A stretch of DNA of 64,000 bases, from contig NZ_QGNY01000002.1 in NCBI RefSeq assembly GCF_003173575.1, forward strand, positions 620,001 to 684,000. The letters are read 5' to 3'. A program made the position numbers and the translations under genes. This document shows positions 43,850 to 52,700 of the stretch, one piece after another; position 1 is the first letter of the stretch; each line of letters starts with the position of its first letter. Below the pieces are notes generated by a model that saw nothing but the letters and a program-made list of their open reading frames with translations, made no database searches and had not been told where the DNA came from. This DNA comes from Pedobacter paludis (GTDB lineage Bacteria > Bacteroidota > Bacteroidia > Sphingobacteriales > Sphingobacteriaceae).

Positions 43850-45976
43850 TTACCAATCCATCCCCAAATTTTGGAAAACAAAACTCCATACATCGCTTGC
43901 TTCATCAATAAGTTTAGTAGTCGGTTTGCCAGCTCCATGACCAGCCTTGGTTTCAATCCGGATTAAAACCGGATTTTCGCCTTTATATTTTTCCTGTAGT
44001 GTTGCAGCAAACTTAAAGGAATGCGCAGGTACTACACGGTCATCATGATCGCCGGTTGTAATCAATGTTGCCGGATATTTGACATCGCTTTTAACGTTAT
44101 GCAATGGAGAGTATTTAATTAAATAATCAAAATCTTCTTTTTTATCGCTGCTGCCATATTCTACCATCCAACCCCAGCCAACCGTAAATTTATGATAGCG
44201 CAGCATATCCAAAACCCCAACCGCAGGCAGCGCAACCTTAAATAGTTCAGGCCTTTGCGTCATACAGGCACCCACTAAAAGACCACCATTTGAACCGCCA
44301 GCAATTGCAATTTTTGATGGATTGGTATATTTCTCTTTGATTAAATACTCGGCGGCGCCAATAAAATCATCAAACACATTTTGTTTCTTTTCCAACATTC
44401 CGGCTTTGTGCCAGGCTTCTCCATATTCACTTCCCCCACGTAAGCTTGGCTGAACATAAATGCCGCCTTTTTCTAAAAACATCATCCGAGATAAACTAAA
44501 GCCTGGGGTTAAATTAACTTGAAACCCGCCATAACCATAGAGATAAACCGGATTGTTTCCATTTAAAACAATTCCTTTTTTGTGTACAATAAACATGGGT
44601 ACTTTTGTTCCATCTTTCGATGGATAAAAAACCTGCTTGGTTTCATAGAGATCGGTATTGAGTTTGAGCTCAGTTTTTCTGTAAAGTGTAGATGTTGCTG
44701 TGGTTACATCGTATTTGTAAATGGTGCCCGGTGTTGTAAAGTTTGAAAATGTATAAAAAAACTCTTGATCGTTTTTGTAACCGCCAAAGCCATCTACCGT
44801 TCCAATTGCAGGAAGCTTAACTGTACCAATTTTTTTTCCAGCACGATCAAACTGAATAATATTTGTACTGGCATCTTTTAAGTAAGTTGCCCATAAAAAG
44901 CCGCCACCTGTTCCAACATTTTCCAAAGCCAAAGTAGACTCTGGAATAATTGTTTGCCAGTTGTTAAAATCTGCGTTTTTTGGATCAACCAAAACAACCC
45001 GTTTGTTTTCAGCGCCTAAATCTGTATTCAGCAAAAGTTTATCGCCCACATTATCCACAATGCTGTGGTTGTTTTCAAAACCTTTAACCAATAAGGAAAT
45101 TTTGCTTTTTTGGTCTTTCAAATCTTGATAGTAAAGAGCGTTTCCCGATGTTCCTGCGCTAGCATAAAGAATTAAGAAGCGCTCATCTTCGGTTACATCA
45201 GCCCCAAAGTACAGATTTGGATTGCTTTTGTCTTCAAAAACCAACTCATCTTCCTTTTGAGCATCGCCAAGTTTATGGAAGTACACCTTTTGAAACTTGT
45301 TGGCGCCAGAAAGTTCAGTGCCTTTTACAGGTTCATCATATTTGCTGTAGTAAAAGCCATCGCCTTTCCAAGCTGCGCCAGAAAATTTGGTCCATTTTAA
45401 TTCATCGGCTAATTTCGTTTTGCTGGCGATGTCCATAACATAAATGTTGCTCCAATCAGAGCCAGATTGGGCGATAGAATAAGCTAAGTGTTTTTTGTCA
45501 TGAGATAAACCCAAGATCGAGACTGAAGCCGTTCCATCGGCACTGAGTTTATTCGGGTCTAAAAATACTTCTTCAGATCCTTCCAATCCTTTTTTAATAT
45601 ACCAAATGCTTTGATTTTGTAAGCCGTTGTTTTTGGTAAACAAATAGTAATCACCTGGCCTAAATGGAGCGCCTTCTTTAGGGTAATTCCAGATTTCGGT
45701 AAGCCTTCTTTTAATATCTGCACGAAAAGGAATTTGAGAAAGATAGTTCTGCGTAACTTTATTTTCGGCTTCAACCCAATTTTTGGTTTCTGAAGCATTG
45801 TCGTCTTCTAGCCAACGGTAAGGATCGGTTACTTTGGTTCCAAAATAATTATCTGTGGTGGTATCTTTTCTTGTTTCAGGATAGTTCATTAAAGTAATTT
45901 TTTCTGCTGGCTTTTTGGCCGGTTCGCAACCAATAATGCTCAGTGCAAATAAGCTTAATAGGAGTGGCTCTTTCAT
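43850..45976 (-). CDS. Prolyl oligopeptidase family serine peptidase (S9A), lipoprotein
   Basis: This 708-residue peptidase has the S9A layout. A lipobox-like start (LSIIGC-EP, Cys17) is followed by an N-terminal YPETRKDTTTDNYFGTKVTDPYRWLEDD, a seven-bladed propeller (about 85-430) and a C-terminal alpha/beta hydrolase domain. The triad is visible: Ser562 in GGSNGG, Asp in GDHDDRVVP and His in KAGHGAG. GGFQVNLTPGFS and WGWMVEYGSSD are common to this family. It cleaves after proline in short peptides, probably in the periplasm or at the cell surface given the lipid anchor. It is a single gene; the gene on its right is transcribed away from it. Confidence 0.95.
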   Translation of the reverse strand: MKEPLLLSLFALSIIGCEPAKKPAEKITLMNYPETRKDTTTDNYFGTKVTDPYRWLEDDNASETKNWVEAENKVTQNYLSQIPFRADIKRRLTEIWNYPKEGAPFRPGDYYLFTKNNGLQNQSIWYIKKGLEGSEEVFLDPNKLSADGTASVSILGLSHDKKHLAYSIAQSGSDWSNIYVMDIASKTKLADELKWTKFSGAAWKGDGFYYSKYDEPVKGTELSGANKFQKVYFHKLGDAQKEDELVFEDKSNPNLYFGADVTEDERFLILYASAGTSGNALYYQDLKDQKSKISLLVKGFENNHSIVDNVGDKLLLNTDLGAENKRVVLVDPKNADFNNWQTIIPESTLALENVGTGGGFLWATYLKDASTNIIQFDRAGKKIGTVKLPAIGTVDGFGGYKNDQEFFYTFSNFTTPGTIYKYDVTTATSTLYRKTELKLNTDLYETKQVFYPSKDGTKVPMFIVHKKGIVLNGNNPVYLYGYGGFQVNLTPGFSLSRMMFLEKGGIYVQPSLRGGSEYGEAWHKAGMLEKKQNVFDDFIGAAEYLIKEKYTNPSKIAIAGGSNGGLLVGACMTQRPELFKVALPAVGVLDMLRYHKFTVGWGWMVEYGSSDKKEDFDYLIKYSPLHNVKSDVKYPATLITTGDHDDRVVPAHSFKFAATLQEKYKGENPVLIRIETKAGHGAGKPTTKLIDEASDVWSFVFQNLGMDW

Positions 45977-46112
45977 ACCGCAAGGGATTTATTTACTAAT
46001 ATATGTTTTTCCTTCGGGATGACTTCGCTGATTTAAGGATTCTGATGATTTCTTATTTGGCTTAAGCCTTTCAGCTTTCTGCTTTTTTCTTTAGTCTTTC
46101 TCCTTTTTGAGT

Positions 46113-46120
46113 TACCTTTG
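46113..46120 (+). promoter_or_regulatory. TAnnTTTG -7 box of lpxH
   Basis: TACCTTTG at 46113-46120 is an exact -7 consensus. It puts the transcription start at about 46125-46128, just before the ATG at 46130, so lpxH may have a leaderless or nearly leaderless mRNA. It also rules out the in-frame TTG at 46118 as start. Confidence 0.55.
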
Positions 46121-46129
46121 ATGTTGTAC

Positions 46130-46873
46130 ATGGTAAAAAATATTTATTTCGCATCCGATTTTCATTTGGGCACACCAAATTATGCTGAAAGCCGTACCCG
46201 GGAGGAGCGCATTGTTAGCTGGTTAAATTTTATCGAACCAACCTGTGGCGAGCTTTTTTTAATGGGCGATATTTTTGATTTTTGGTTTGAATACGCAAAG
46301 GTAATCCCGAAGGGATTTATTCGGTTACAGGGAAAACTGGCATCGATGGCAGATTCAGGCATAAAAATCTATTTCTTTAAGGGCAATCATGATATGTGGG
46401 TTTTCGATTACTTCAAACAAGAAATCGGGATGGAAATTATTAGCGATGAATGGATTATCGAACGTGGCGGAAAGAAATTTTATTTGCATCATGGCGATGG
46501 GCTGGGGCCTGGAGATAAAAAGTACAAGTTTTTGCGTAAAATTTTCAGAAGCAAAATTTGCCAATGGTTATTTGCTCGTCTGCACCCAAATTTAGGCATT
46601 GGGATAGCAAACGGCTGGAGCAAAAGCAGTAGGGCAGCCAGCAATCCAGAAGAAGTTTTTTATGGAATAGAAAGGGAATGGCTTGCCATTTACGCCAAAG
46701 ACCAACTTAAAAAAGAACACTTCGATTATTTTGTTTTTGGCCACAGACATTTACCAATGGATTTGGATTTGGGCAATGGGAGCAGGTATATCAATACAGG
46801 AGAATGGCTCAAATATAATTCTTATGCCGTATTTGATGGTGTAGATTTGAAGCTAGAATACTATAAGCCTTAG
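46130..46873 (+). CDS. lpxH: UDP-2,3-diacylglucosamine diphosphatase (LpxH-type metallophosphoesterase)
   Basis: This protein of about 247 residues belongs to the calcineurin-like phosphoesterases. All metal motifs are present: SDFHLG (residues 8-13), GDIFDFWFEY, GNHDMW, HHGDG and GHRHLP. KKYKFLRKIFRSKICQWLF followed by RLHP is the lid region of the LpxH group in Bacteroidota. It removes UMP from UDP-2,3-diacylglucosamine to give lipid X in lipid A synthesis, at the inner face of the cytoplasmic membrane. The ATG at 46130 is preferred because a consensus promoter box ends at 46120. A noncoding duplicated region follows before prfA. Confidence 0.92.
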   Translation: MVKNIYFASDFHLGTPNYAESRTREERIVSWLNFIEPTCGELFLMGDIFDFWFEYAKVIPKGFIRLQGKLASMADSGIKIYFFKGNHDMWVFDYFKQEIGMEIISDEWIIERGGKKFYLHHGDGLGPGDKKYKFLRKIFRSKICQWLFARLHPNLGIGIANGWSKSSRAASNPEEVFYGIEREWLAIYAKDQLKKEHFDYFVFGHRHLPMDLDLGNGSRYINTGEWLKYNSYAVFDGVDLKLEYYKP

Positions 46874-47038
46874 ACCATAAGTTTTGTTCTTCTTTTTTTG
46901 GAAAGCAAAGCCTGCAAAATTATTAATGCTCGCCGGGCTTTACATTATAGCGCCAATGAAAAATTGGCGGCGGCCATTTCAATCCCGTTTAAATCGCTCA
47001 GCTGATACTACTATTTATGGCTTGGAGCACAAGCTAGT
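46874..47038. other. Noncoding stretch before the tandem duplication
   Basis: After the lpxH stop there is AT-rich sequence with the inverted pair gccaat...attggc near 46951-46965 and no convincing reading frame. Short apparent frames run into the repeat region and have no recognisable protein features. Confidence 0.35.
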
Positions 47039-47323
47039 CAAGCTGGTCGAGATTTGTTCCAAAGGAATTCCTACGGAGTAATCTCGTCCTGCCGAACCGT
47101 GGATTTTTAATCCACCCTAAGAAAATTCAATTTGAGTTTAAGCCTCGAAGATTTCTTTGCAAACGCTGTATCTAAACCTGATCGAACGAATGCCGATTTT
47201 TCTTAGGCAGCAGGTAGAGCAGGGCTGCAGTCCGCCATGTTCTCCGAACCGACCATTTCCAAAACCCATCCATAAAATCGGCGGGTTTTCCATTTAAAAC
47301 TAATTCAGCTTTTTTCCTTATTT
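47039..47323. repeat. Tandem duplication, copy 1 (about 285 bp)
   Basis: It begins caagctggtcgag and ends cttttttccttattt. Within it are a gtcgagatttg...taatctcg hairpin, a gtggatttttaatccac palindrome, a block with gcagcaggtagagcagggct and a final cggcgggttttcc segment. Each block recurs in the same order in copy 2, with scattered substitutions and a shorter middle. The early palindromes also match the cluster at 41855-41983. Confidence 0.85.
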
Positions 47324-47596
47324 CAAGCTGGTCGAGATTTGTTCCAAAGGAATTTCTACGGAGTAATCTCGTCCTGCCGAACCGTGGATTTTTAATCCAC
47401 CTAAGTAAATTCAATTTGAGTTTAAGTTTTTTGCAACTCTGTATCTAAACCTGATCGAACGAATGCCGATTTTTCTTCGGCAGCAGGTAGAGCAGGGCTG
47501 CAGGCCGCCATGTTCTCCGTACCGACAATTTCCAAAACCCATCTATAAAATCGGCGGGTTTTCCATTTAAAACTAATTCAGCTTTTTTCCTTATTT
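47324..47596. repeat. Tandem duplication, copy 2 (about 273 bp)
   Basis: Directly adjoins copy 1 and repeats its blocks in order. It is about 12 bases shorter, mainly between the gagtttaag and ctgtatctaaacctg segments. Its last bases form part of a consensus promoter box for prfA (47592-47599); copy 1 diverges at the same point. Confidence 0.85.
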
Positions 47597-47599
47597 TTG
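47592..47599 (+). promoter_or_regulatory. TAnnTTTG -7 box of prfA
   Basis: TATTTTTG at 47592-47599 is an exact -7 consensus, 57 bases before the prfA ATG. The box straddles the end of duplication copy 2; in copy 1 the equivalent sequence continues TATTTCAA and is not a promoter. Confidence 0.55.
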
Positions 47600-47656
47600 C
47601 ATTTCCTAAATTTTAGGCAATTGCTAAAAATCTGGGAATTTCAATACGAATAATAT

Positions 47657-48730
47657 ATGTTAGACAAATTAGAGGCTATAAAGCTGCGCTGGGAAGATGT
47701 AGAAGAGCAATTGAGCAATCCGGATGTAATTCAGGATATGAAACGTTTTGCGGCTTTAAACAAAGAATATAAAGATTTGGGCAAAATTGTAGATGAATAT
47801 AAAATCTACAAGAATGTGATGAGTAATATTGATGCCAACAAAGAAATTTTAGCGGCCGAGAAAGACCCAGAAATGCGTGAAATGGCAAAAGAGGAACTTG
47901 ATTTAATGCTGAAACAACAGGAAGAAATGGAAAGTAATATCCGCTTAATGTTGATTCCTAAAGATCCTGAAGATGCGAAAAATGCTGTTTTTGAAATCAG
48001 AGGCGGTACAGGTGGTGATGAAGCCGCATTGTTTGCCGGAGATTTATACAGGATGTACACCCGCTATTTTGAAACCAAAGGCTGGAGGGTAGAAACGGTC
48101 GACGTAACCGAAGGTACTGCCGGAGGATATAAGGAGGTTATTTTAAAAGTTAGCGGTGATGATGTTTATGGGCAATTAAAATACGAAAGTGGAGTACACC
48201 GCGTTCAACGTGTTCCTGATACGGAAACTCAAGGCCGAGTACATACTTCAGCAGCTTCTGTTGCGGTTTTGCCAGAAGCTGAAGAAATTGATTTATACAT
48301 TAACCCTGCAGATATCGAGCTTCAGACTTCCCGTTCGGGCGGCGCTGGTGGACAGAACGTAAACAAGGTAGAAACCAAAGTTCAGTTAACGCACAAACCT
48401 TCGGGAATTGTTGTGGTTTGCCAGCAGGAACGTTCGCAGCTGGGTAACCGTGTTATTGCTATGGAGATGTTGCGCAGTAAGTTGTACGACATTGAATTGC
48501 AGAAGAAAAACGGCGATATTGCAGCTAAACGTAAAACGATGGTATCTACAGGAGACCGTTCGGCGAAGATTAGAACCTACAATTATCCTCAAGGTCGTGT
48601 TACCGAACACCGGATCGGATTAACGATGTACAACCTACCAACAATTATGGATGGAGAGATTCAGGAGATCATTGATGCGCTACAATTTGCAGAAAATGCA
48701 GAGAAGATGCAAGAAGGTGCTGTAGGTTAA
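47657..48730 (+). CDS. prfA: Peptide chain release factor 1
   Basis: RF1 recognises UAA and UAG in the ribosomal A site and triggers peptide release. The 357-residue length is normal. The GGQ motif is at residues 231-233 ([11 protein letters not shown]), placed in the peptidyl-transferase centre, and the stop-codon-reading PxT motif is Pro187-Asp188-Thr189 in [12 protein letters not shown], where E. coli RF1 has [13 protein letters not shown] and [17 protein letters not shown] are also standard. The Cx-free N-terminal helices (about 1-100) match domain 1. It is preceded by a tandemly duplicated noncoding segment and followed by tRNA-Asp. Confidence 0.97.
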   Translation: MLDKLEAIKLRWEDVEEQLSNPDVIQDMKRFAALNKEYKDLGKIVDEYKIYKNVMSNIDANKEILAAEKDPEMREMAKEELDLMLKQQEEMESNIRLMLIPKDPEDAKNAVFEIRGGTGGDEAALFAGDLYRMYTRYFETKGWRVETVDVTEGTAGGYKEVILKVSGDDVYGQLKYESGVHRVQRVPDTETQGRVHTSAASVAVLPEAEEIDLYINPADIELQTSRSGGAGGQNVNKVETKVQLTHKPSGIVVVCQQERSQLGNRVIAMEMLRSKLYDIELQKKNGDIAAKRKTMVSTGDRSAKIRTYNYPQGRVTEHRIGLTMYNLPTIMDGEIQEIIDALQFAENAEKMQEGAVG

Positions 48731-48756
48731 CGAGTTATAATTATTTTTAAAAAAAG

Positions 48757-48787
48757 TTTGCGAATAAGGATAATGTCTCTATATTTG
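48757..48787 (+). promoter_or_regulatory. Consensus promoter of tRNA-Asp
   Basis: TTTG at 48757-48760, a 19-base spacer and TATATTTG at 48780-48787 match the Bacteroidota promoter consensus at every fixed position. It lies about 50 bases before the tRNA, consistent with strong stable-RNA transcription. Confidence 0.75.
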
Positions 48788-48836
48788 CATCCTCGAAAGG
48801 GGAAAGAGGTTTAAACTTTTAAAAAGCAAACAAAAC

Positions 48837-48910
48837 GGAGTGGTAGTTCAGCTGGTTAGAATGCCTGCCTGTCACGCAGGAGGTCGCGGGTTCGAGTCCC
48901 GTCCATTCCG
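48837..48910 (+). tRNA. tRNA-Asp (GTC anticodon)
   Basis: A 74-base cloverleaf. The acceptor stem ggagtgg pairs with ccattcc (one G-U), the anticodon stem is cctgc/gcagg with loop CTGTCAC giving anticodon GTC, and the T arm is cgggttcgagtcccg. G is the discriminator. The 3' CCA is not encoded; the next bases are CAA. A consensus promoter upstream and a terminator directly downstream make it a single-gene unit. Confidence 0.97.
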
Positions 48911-48914
48911 CAAC

Positions 48915-48949
48915 AAAAGCCTTAACTTGAAAAAGTTGAGGCTTTTTTT
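48915..48949 (+). terminator. Terminator of tRNA-Asp
   Basis: Arms 48915-48928 and 48933-48946 form a 14-bp stem with one G-U and a GAAA tetraloop, followed by a T run. It begins five bases after the tRNA. Confidence 0.92.
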
Positions 48950-48977
48950 GCTTTCAAGACTTTTTAATTATAAGATT

Positions 48978-49098
48978 AATCAACTTACGAAATTTCCAGT
49001 GGCTGAGCAGGGTAGAATTTCGTCAGTTTAAAAGTTTCGCCAAATCAACTTACGAAATTTCCACGGGTTGAGCTGGGCAAAATTTCGTCAGTTTAAAA
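48978..49098. repeat. Two 56-bp direct repeats, each with an internal hairpin
   Basis: Copies at 48978-49033 and 49043-49098 begin aatcaacttacgaaatttcc and end aatttcgtcagtttaaaa, with a few differences in the middle. Each copy contains an inverted pair tacgaaattt...aaatttcgt, so each can form a hairpin. They sit after the tRNA terminator, within a long noncoding stretch. Confidence 0.75.
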
Positions 49099-49779
49099 AT
49101 ATAAAAACGCTTACGAAGTTCTTAAGCGCCTGCCTCTAAACTACAGAAGTAGAATTTATCCTCTCTCCTAAAGAGAAAATCTAAGTGAAGTAGAACATAT
49201 TTTACGCCTAGACGAAAAGTTCGCTCAAATTTTCAGAAAGACAAGGATTTTCATAAATGTTTTTAAATGTATTATTAAAACTACATGTTAATCATGGTGT
49301 GTATTGTTGAATTATTTGCTAAAAAATAGACGTCTCACATAATTTGCCAATTATCGTAGTTTTTGTGTCTCGCAACATCATAAAACGTTTAAGTAATAAT
49401 TTTTTTCTTTTTCATCTATTTATAATCGGTCACTGATTAAATATTTTGACTGCCTGTTGATATACACAAAACCGGTTAATTATTCATTGGTCGTTTTGCT
49501 TGATTTTCAAAATCTTACATCTTTCAAAAAACCTGTATTATAAAAAATACACTGAAATCATAGTGCTTATTTCATGATTTTGGGGTATTTTTTTCTCTTT
49601 CCTTCTCTTCATTTTTGATGCGGACCTGTTTATGGGAGACTCGGGTCTTTTTGATGGTTGGCGCTTTGGCGATAAGTTAAAGCGCCAGGCTGTCGCTCCC
49701 AATTTCAATCTTCCTAAAAAGAGGTAAGGCTTTAAAAATAAATTAATGCAATCATCTTCAATTGATTGACCACATAATA
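49099..49779. other. About 680-bp noncoding leader region before the adhesin gene
   Basis: AT-rich sequence without a convincing gene. Near its end is a structured segment: ggcgcttt (49660-49667) pairs with aaagcgcc (49679-49686), enclosed by gggag (49634-49638) and ctccc (49696-49700). It ends 79 bases before the start codon and may be an mRNA leader structure. I do not recognise a known riboswitch. Confidence 0.4.
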
Positions 49780-52700
49780 ATGAAGAATATGAAAATAAAA
49801 CTACTTTTAATTATTTCTGTCTTAACACTCTTTGTATTGGGTAAAGCAAATGCACAACAATACAAATGGGCTAAAAATGGCGGCTCGGCGGCAACATTAA
49901 GTTCTAGTAATAGCATTAGTGTTAACTCGGCTAATGAAACCTGGATAGCACCAAGTACAACCAGCTTGAACCAGTTTAAAGATGCTTCTGGTGCAATAAC
50001 AACCATTAACGGGGCAAGAATTGCAAAGTTTGATGCCAATATGAATATGTTGTGGAATGCAGGCATGCCCACAGGCGCCAACACGGTACAAATAGCAGCA
50101 GACCCTGATGACCCATCCATATTCTATATGGTTTTTCAGGCACAATTAAGCTCAGGAGGTGTTACCTATGGTGCTACTACGCTAACCGGACAGGCAGCAG
50201 CTCTTACTACAGTATTGGTTAAATGCCAAAGCACCGGTACAGGTATGGGCGGTAGTTATACATATATCTGGGCACGTAAAATTGATGGAGTGAGTGATGA
50301 TAATGTAGCTGGGATAAAGGTTCGTAAAATCGGTGGTACAACTAAAATTGCTTTGCAAGGTTATACCCGTAGTCCTAAAATTACCAACTACGGTCCCTCA
50401 TCTGTAGCGGCACAAGAGATTACCTTGCCAGCAGGTGGCGGGGCTGTTTACGATCAGTACATCAGTTGTTATGACGGTAGCGGTACGCCACTTTGGATCA
50501 ATACTTTTGGAGCACAGGCTGTTAGTGAAATTAGTAGCAATGCCTTTGACATTAATGACGATGGGGATGTAATATATTCTGCTTTTGAGGGTGGTAACGT
50601 ACTTGGGTCTCAGGCTTATATATTAAACAATAGTAGTGGTGCTGCACCTGGCACAGTAACGAGTACTACGTACACAGCTAATGTAACCACTCAACGCTTT
50701 ATACTATTTAATTTTAAAGCTAATAATGGTACCATTCAATGGGCTTATGACAGGTTATCTACAAGCAGTGGCAATAATGCAAATCCAATTTCGATAACAA
50801 CGGATGCTGGAAAAAATGTTTATATAAATTTTGTTTTTTCAGGCTCATGGCATCCAACTGGGGTTGTTTCTCCCTTAACAATAACCTCTTCTGGACTTAC
50901 TGATTTGGGTTTGGTAGTAGTTGATAATACAGGCACGCCCATTCGTTCGCAACATTATGGTGGTACAGGTAATGATTTAGCTTCTCAATTTCAAAATGGC
51001 TTAGCTTTAGATCGCACCAGTAACTTGCTTTACATGGTTGGCCAAACCACAACAAATTTTACCACTGGTACAGCTACAGTTGCGGGCTCAGGTACTTATA
51101 CCGGTTTTTTATTAGGCGTAAATAGTACAGGAACAATGTCGGCAGTTTCGGCTGTAACCATCAATAGTTCTGTAGCTAGTTTTACGGATTATTATGGATC
51201 TGTAGGTGTATTGAGTAACGGTGATGTGATAGGCGTAGGCCAATACGCGGTAAGTGCCAGCAATAGTGTGAATGGTGGTGCTGCGGTGATGCCGAAAACA
51301 GCTTATGGTTATGGCGATATTGCAATGACTAGATTTTCAAGCAGTACATTGGTGCCAACAGGTGCAGAAGCAGGCTGGGGCGCTCGTATTGCAGCATCAA
51401 TCGGCGCAGTAGCCATGCAGGGCAATAAATTAATTTCTGGCGGTACATTTTCTGGCACGATGACGCTTGGTCCAACTACATTAACTGCAGGTAGCAATAG
51501 TTCGTTTATCGCAGTTACAGATACCTTATCAGGAAGTATTACGGCTGCATACAATGTTTTGGGCGCATCTAACTCTTTGGCCGATATGAAAGTGAACCCA
51601 ACAGATGGATCTATTTACATGCTGGTTGGGGCAGGCGGTAATATTTTGCCACCGGGTGCAACAAGCAGGGGTAATACCATTTCAGGTGGTAAAAACCAAG
51701 CCTATATCATAAAATTAAACAGCAGTTACGTTTACCAGTGGACGGCAGTATTAAATGGTACTGAAGCAACTAACCCCACCATTTTAAATGTCGATCCAAC
51801 TACAGGCGATGTATATGTATCGGGTAATTTTACCAGCCCCAGTATAAAATGGGTAAATGACGCCAATACAATTTCGACAGATATTGCAAGCAACAGCAAT
51901 ACAGGTCTTCCCATTTCTCAAGATGTATTTGTTGCTAAATTTAACAGTGCAGGTATTTATCAATGGATAACCACAGGTGGTAACCCAAGTAATGCAGTGA
52001 ATGATGGCAACAGTGCAAATAAAGGCCTTATATTTAGTGGTGGAAGCGTATATGCAGGTTTTAGCTCTGCTAATAATGCTGGAGAAACTTTCAGTTTTGG
52101 AGGGCAATCTTTTGTTACTGCACCAACAGCTACCAGAGGCGCTTCAGATATGGCATTGATAAAATTAAATGCCAGTACAGGTGTTGCAGATTGGATAAAG
52201 AATTGGGGTGGAGGTAGCGCCTTAGAGCCTATAACCAGTCTTGGTGTTTATGGAGGCAATGTATATGTAGCGGGTTATAGCAGTGGTAACATTACTAATT
52301 TTGGTGCAGCAGGATCTTTTGTTACTGTTGGAGGTAATGATGCATTTGTTTTTGCGGTAGATGCTACAACAGGTATCGAACAAGCCGTTCCACTAGCTCG
52401 TATCGGTGGTAATGGAAGCGATGTTATTAATGCCATAGATATAGATGCAATTGGTAATATATTTTATATTGGTAGTACATCAACAACAACAGCGACCACT
52501 GCATTCCCTTATGTAACCAGCGGAAGCAGTGATTGGTTAACAGGTAGTTTAGAGGCCAGTACTTTAACCCCTAAATTTACTTTCGTAAATGGGTCTGTAG
52601 GTCAAGATGGAGGTAATGGCATTATACATGGCAAGCCTGGAACCTTATTTACAGGTGGACAATTATTAAACAATGCAAACTTCGGTGCGGCAGGTACTTT

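Noticed and set aside
47172..47414. Minus-strand 80-codon frame across the prfA-side duplication
   Set aside because: It crosses the junction of the two repeat copies and is not preserved in the equivalent place in copy 2, so it does not behave as a coding unit.
48840..49031. 63-codon frame starting within tRNA-Asp
   Set aside because: It overlaps the tRNA and its terminator; the translation is tRNA sequence read as protein.
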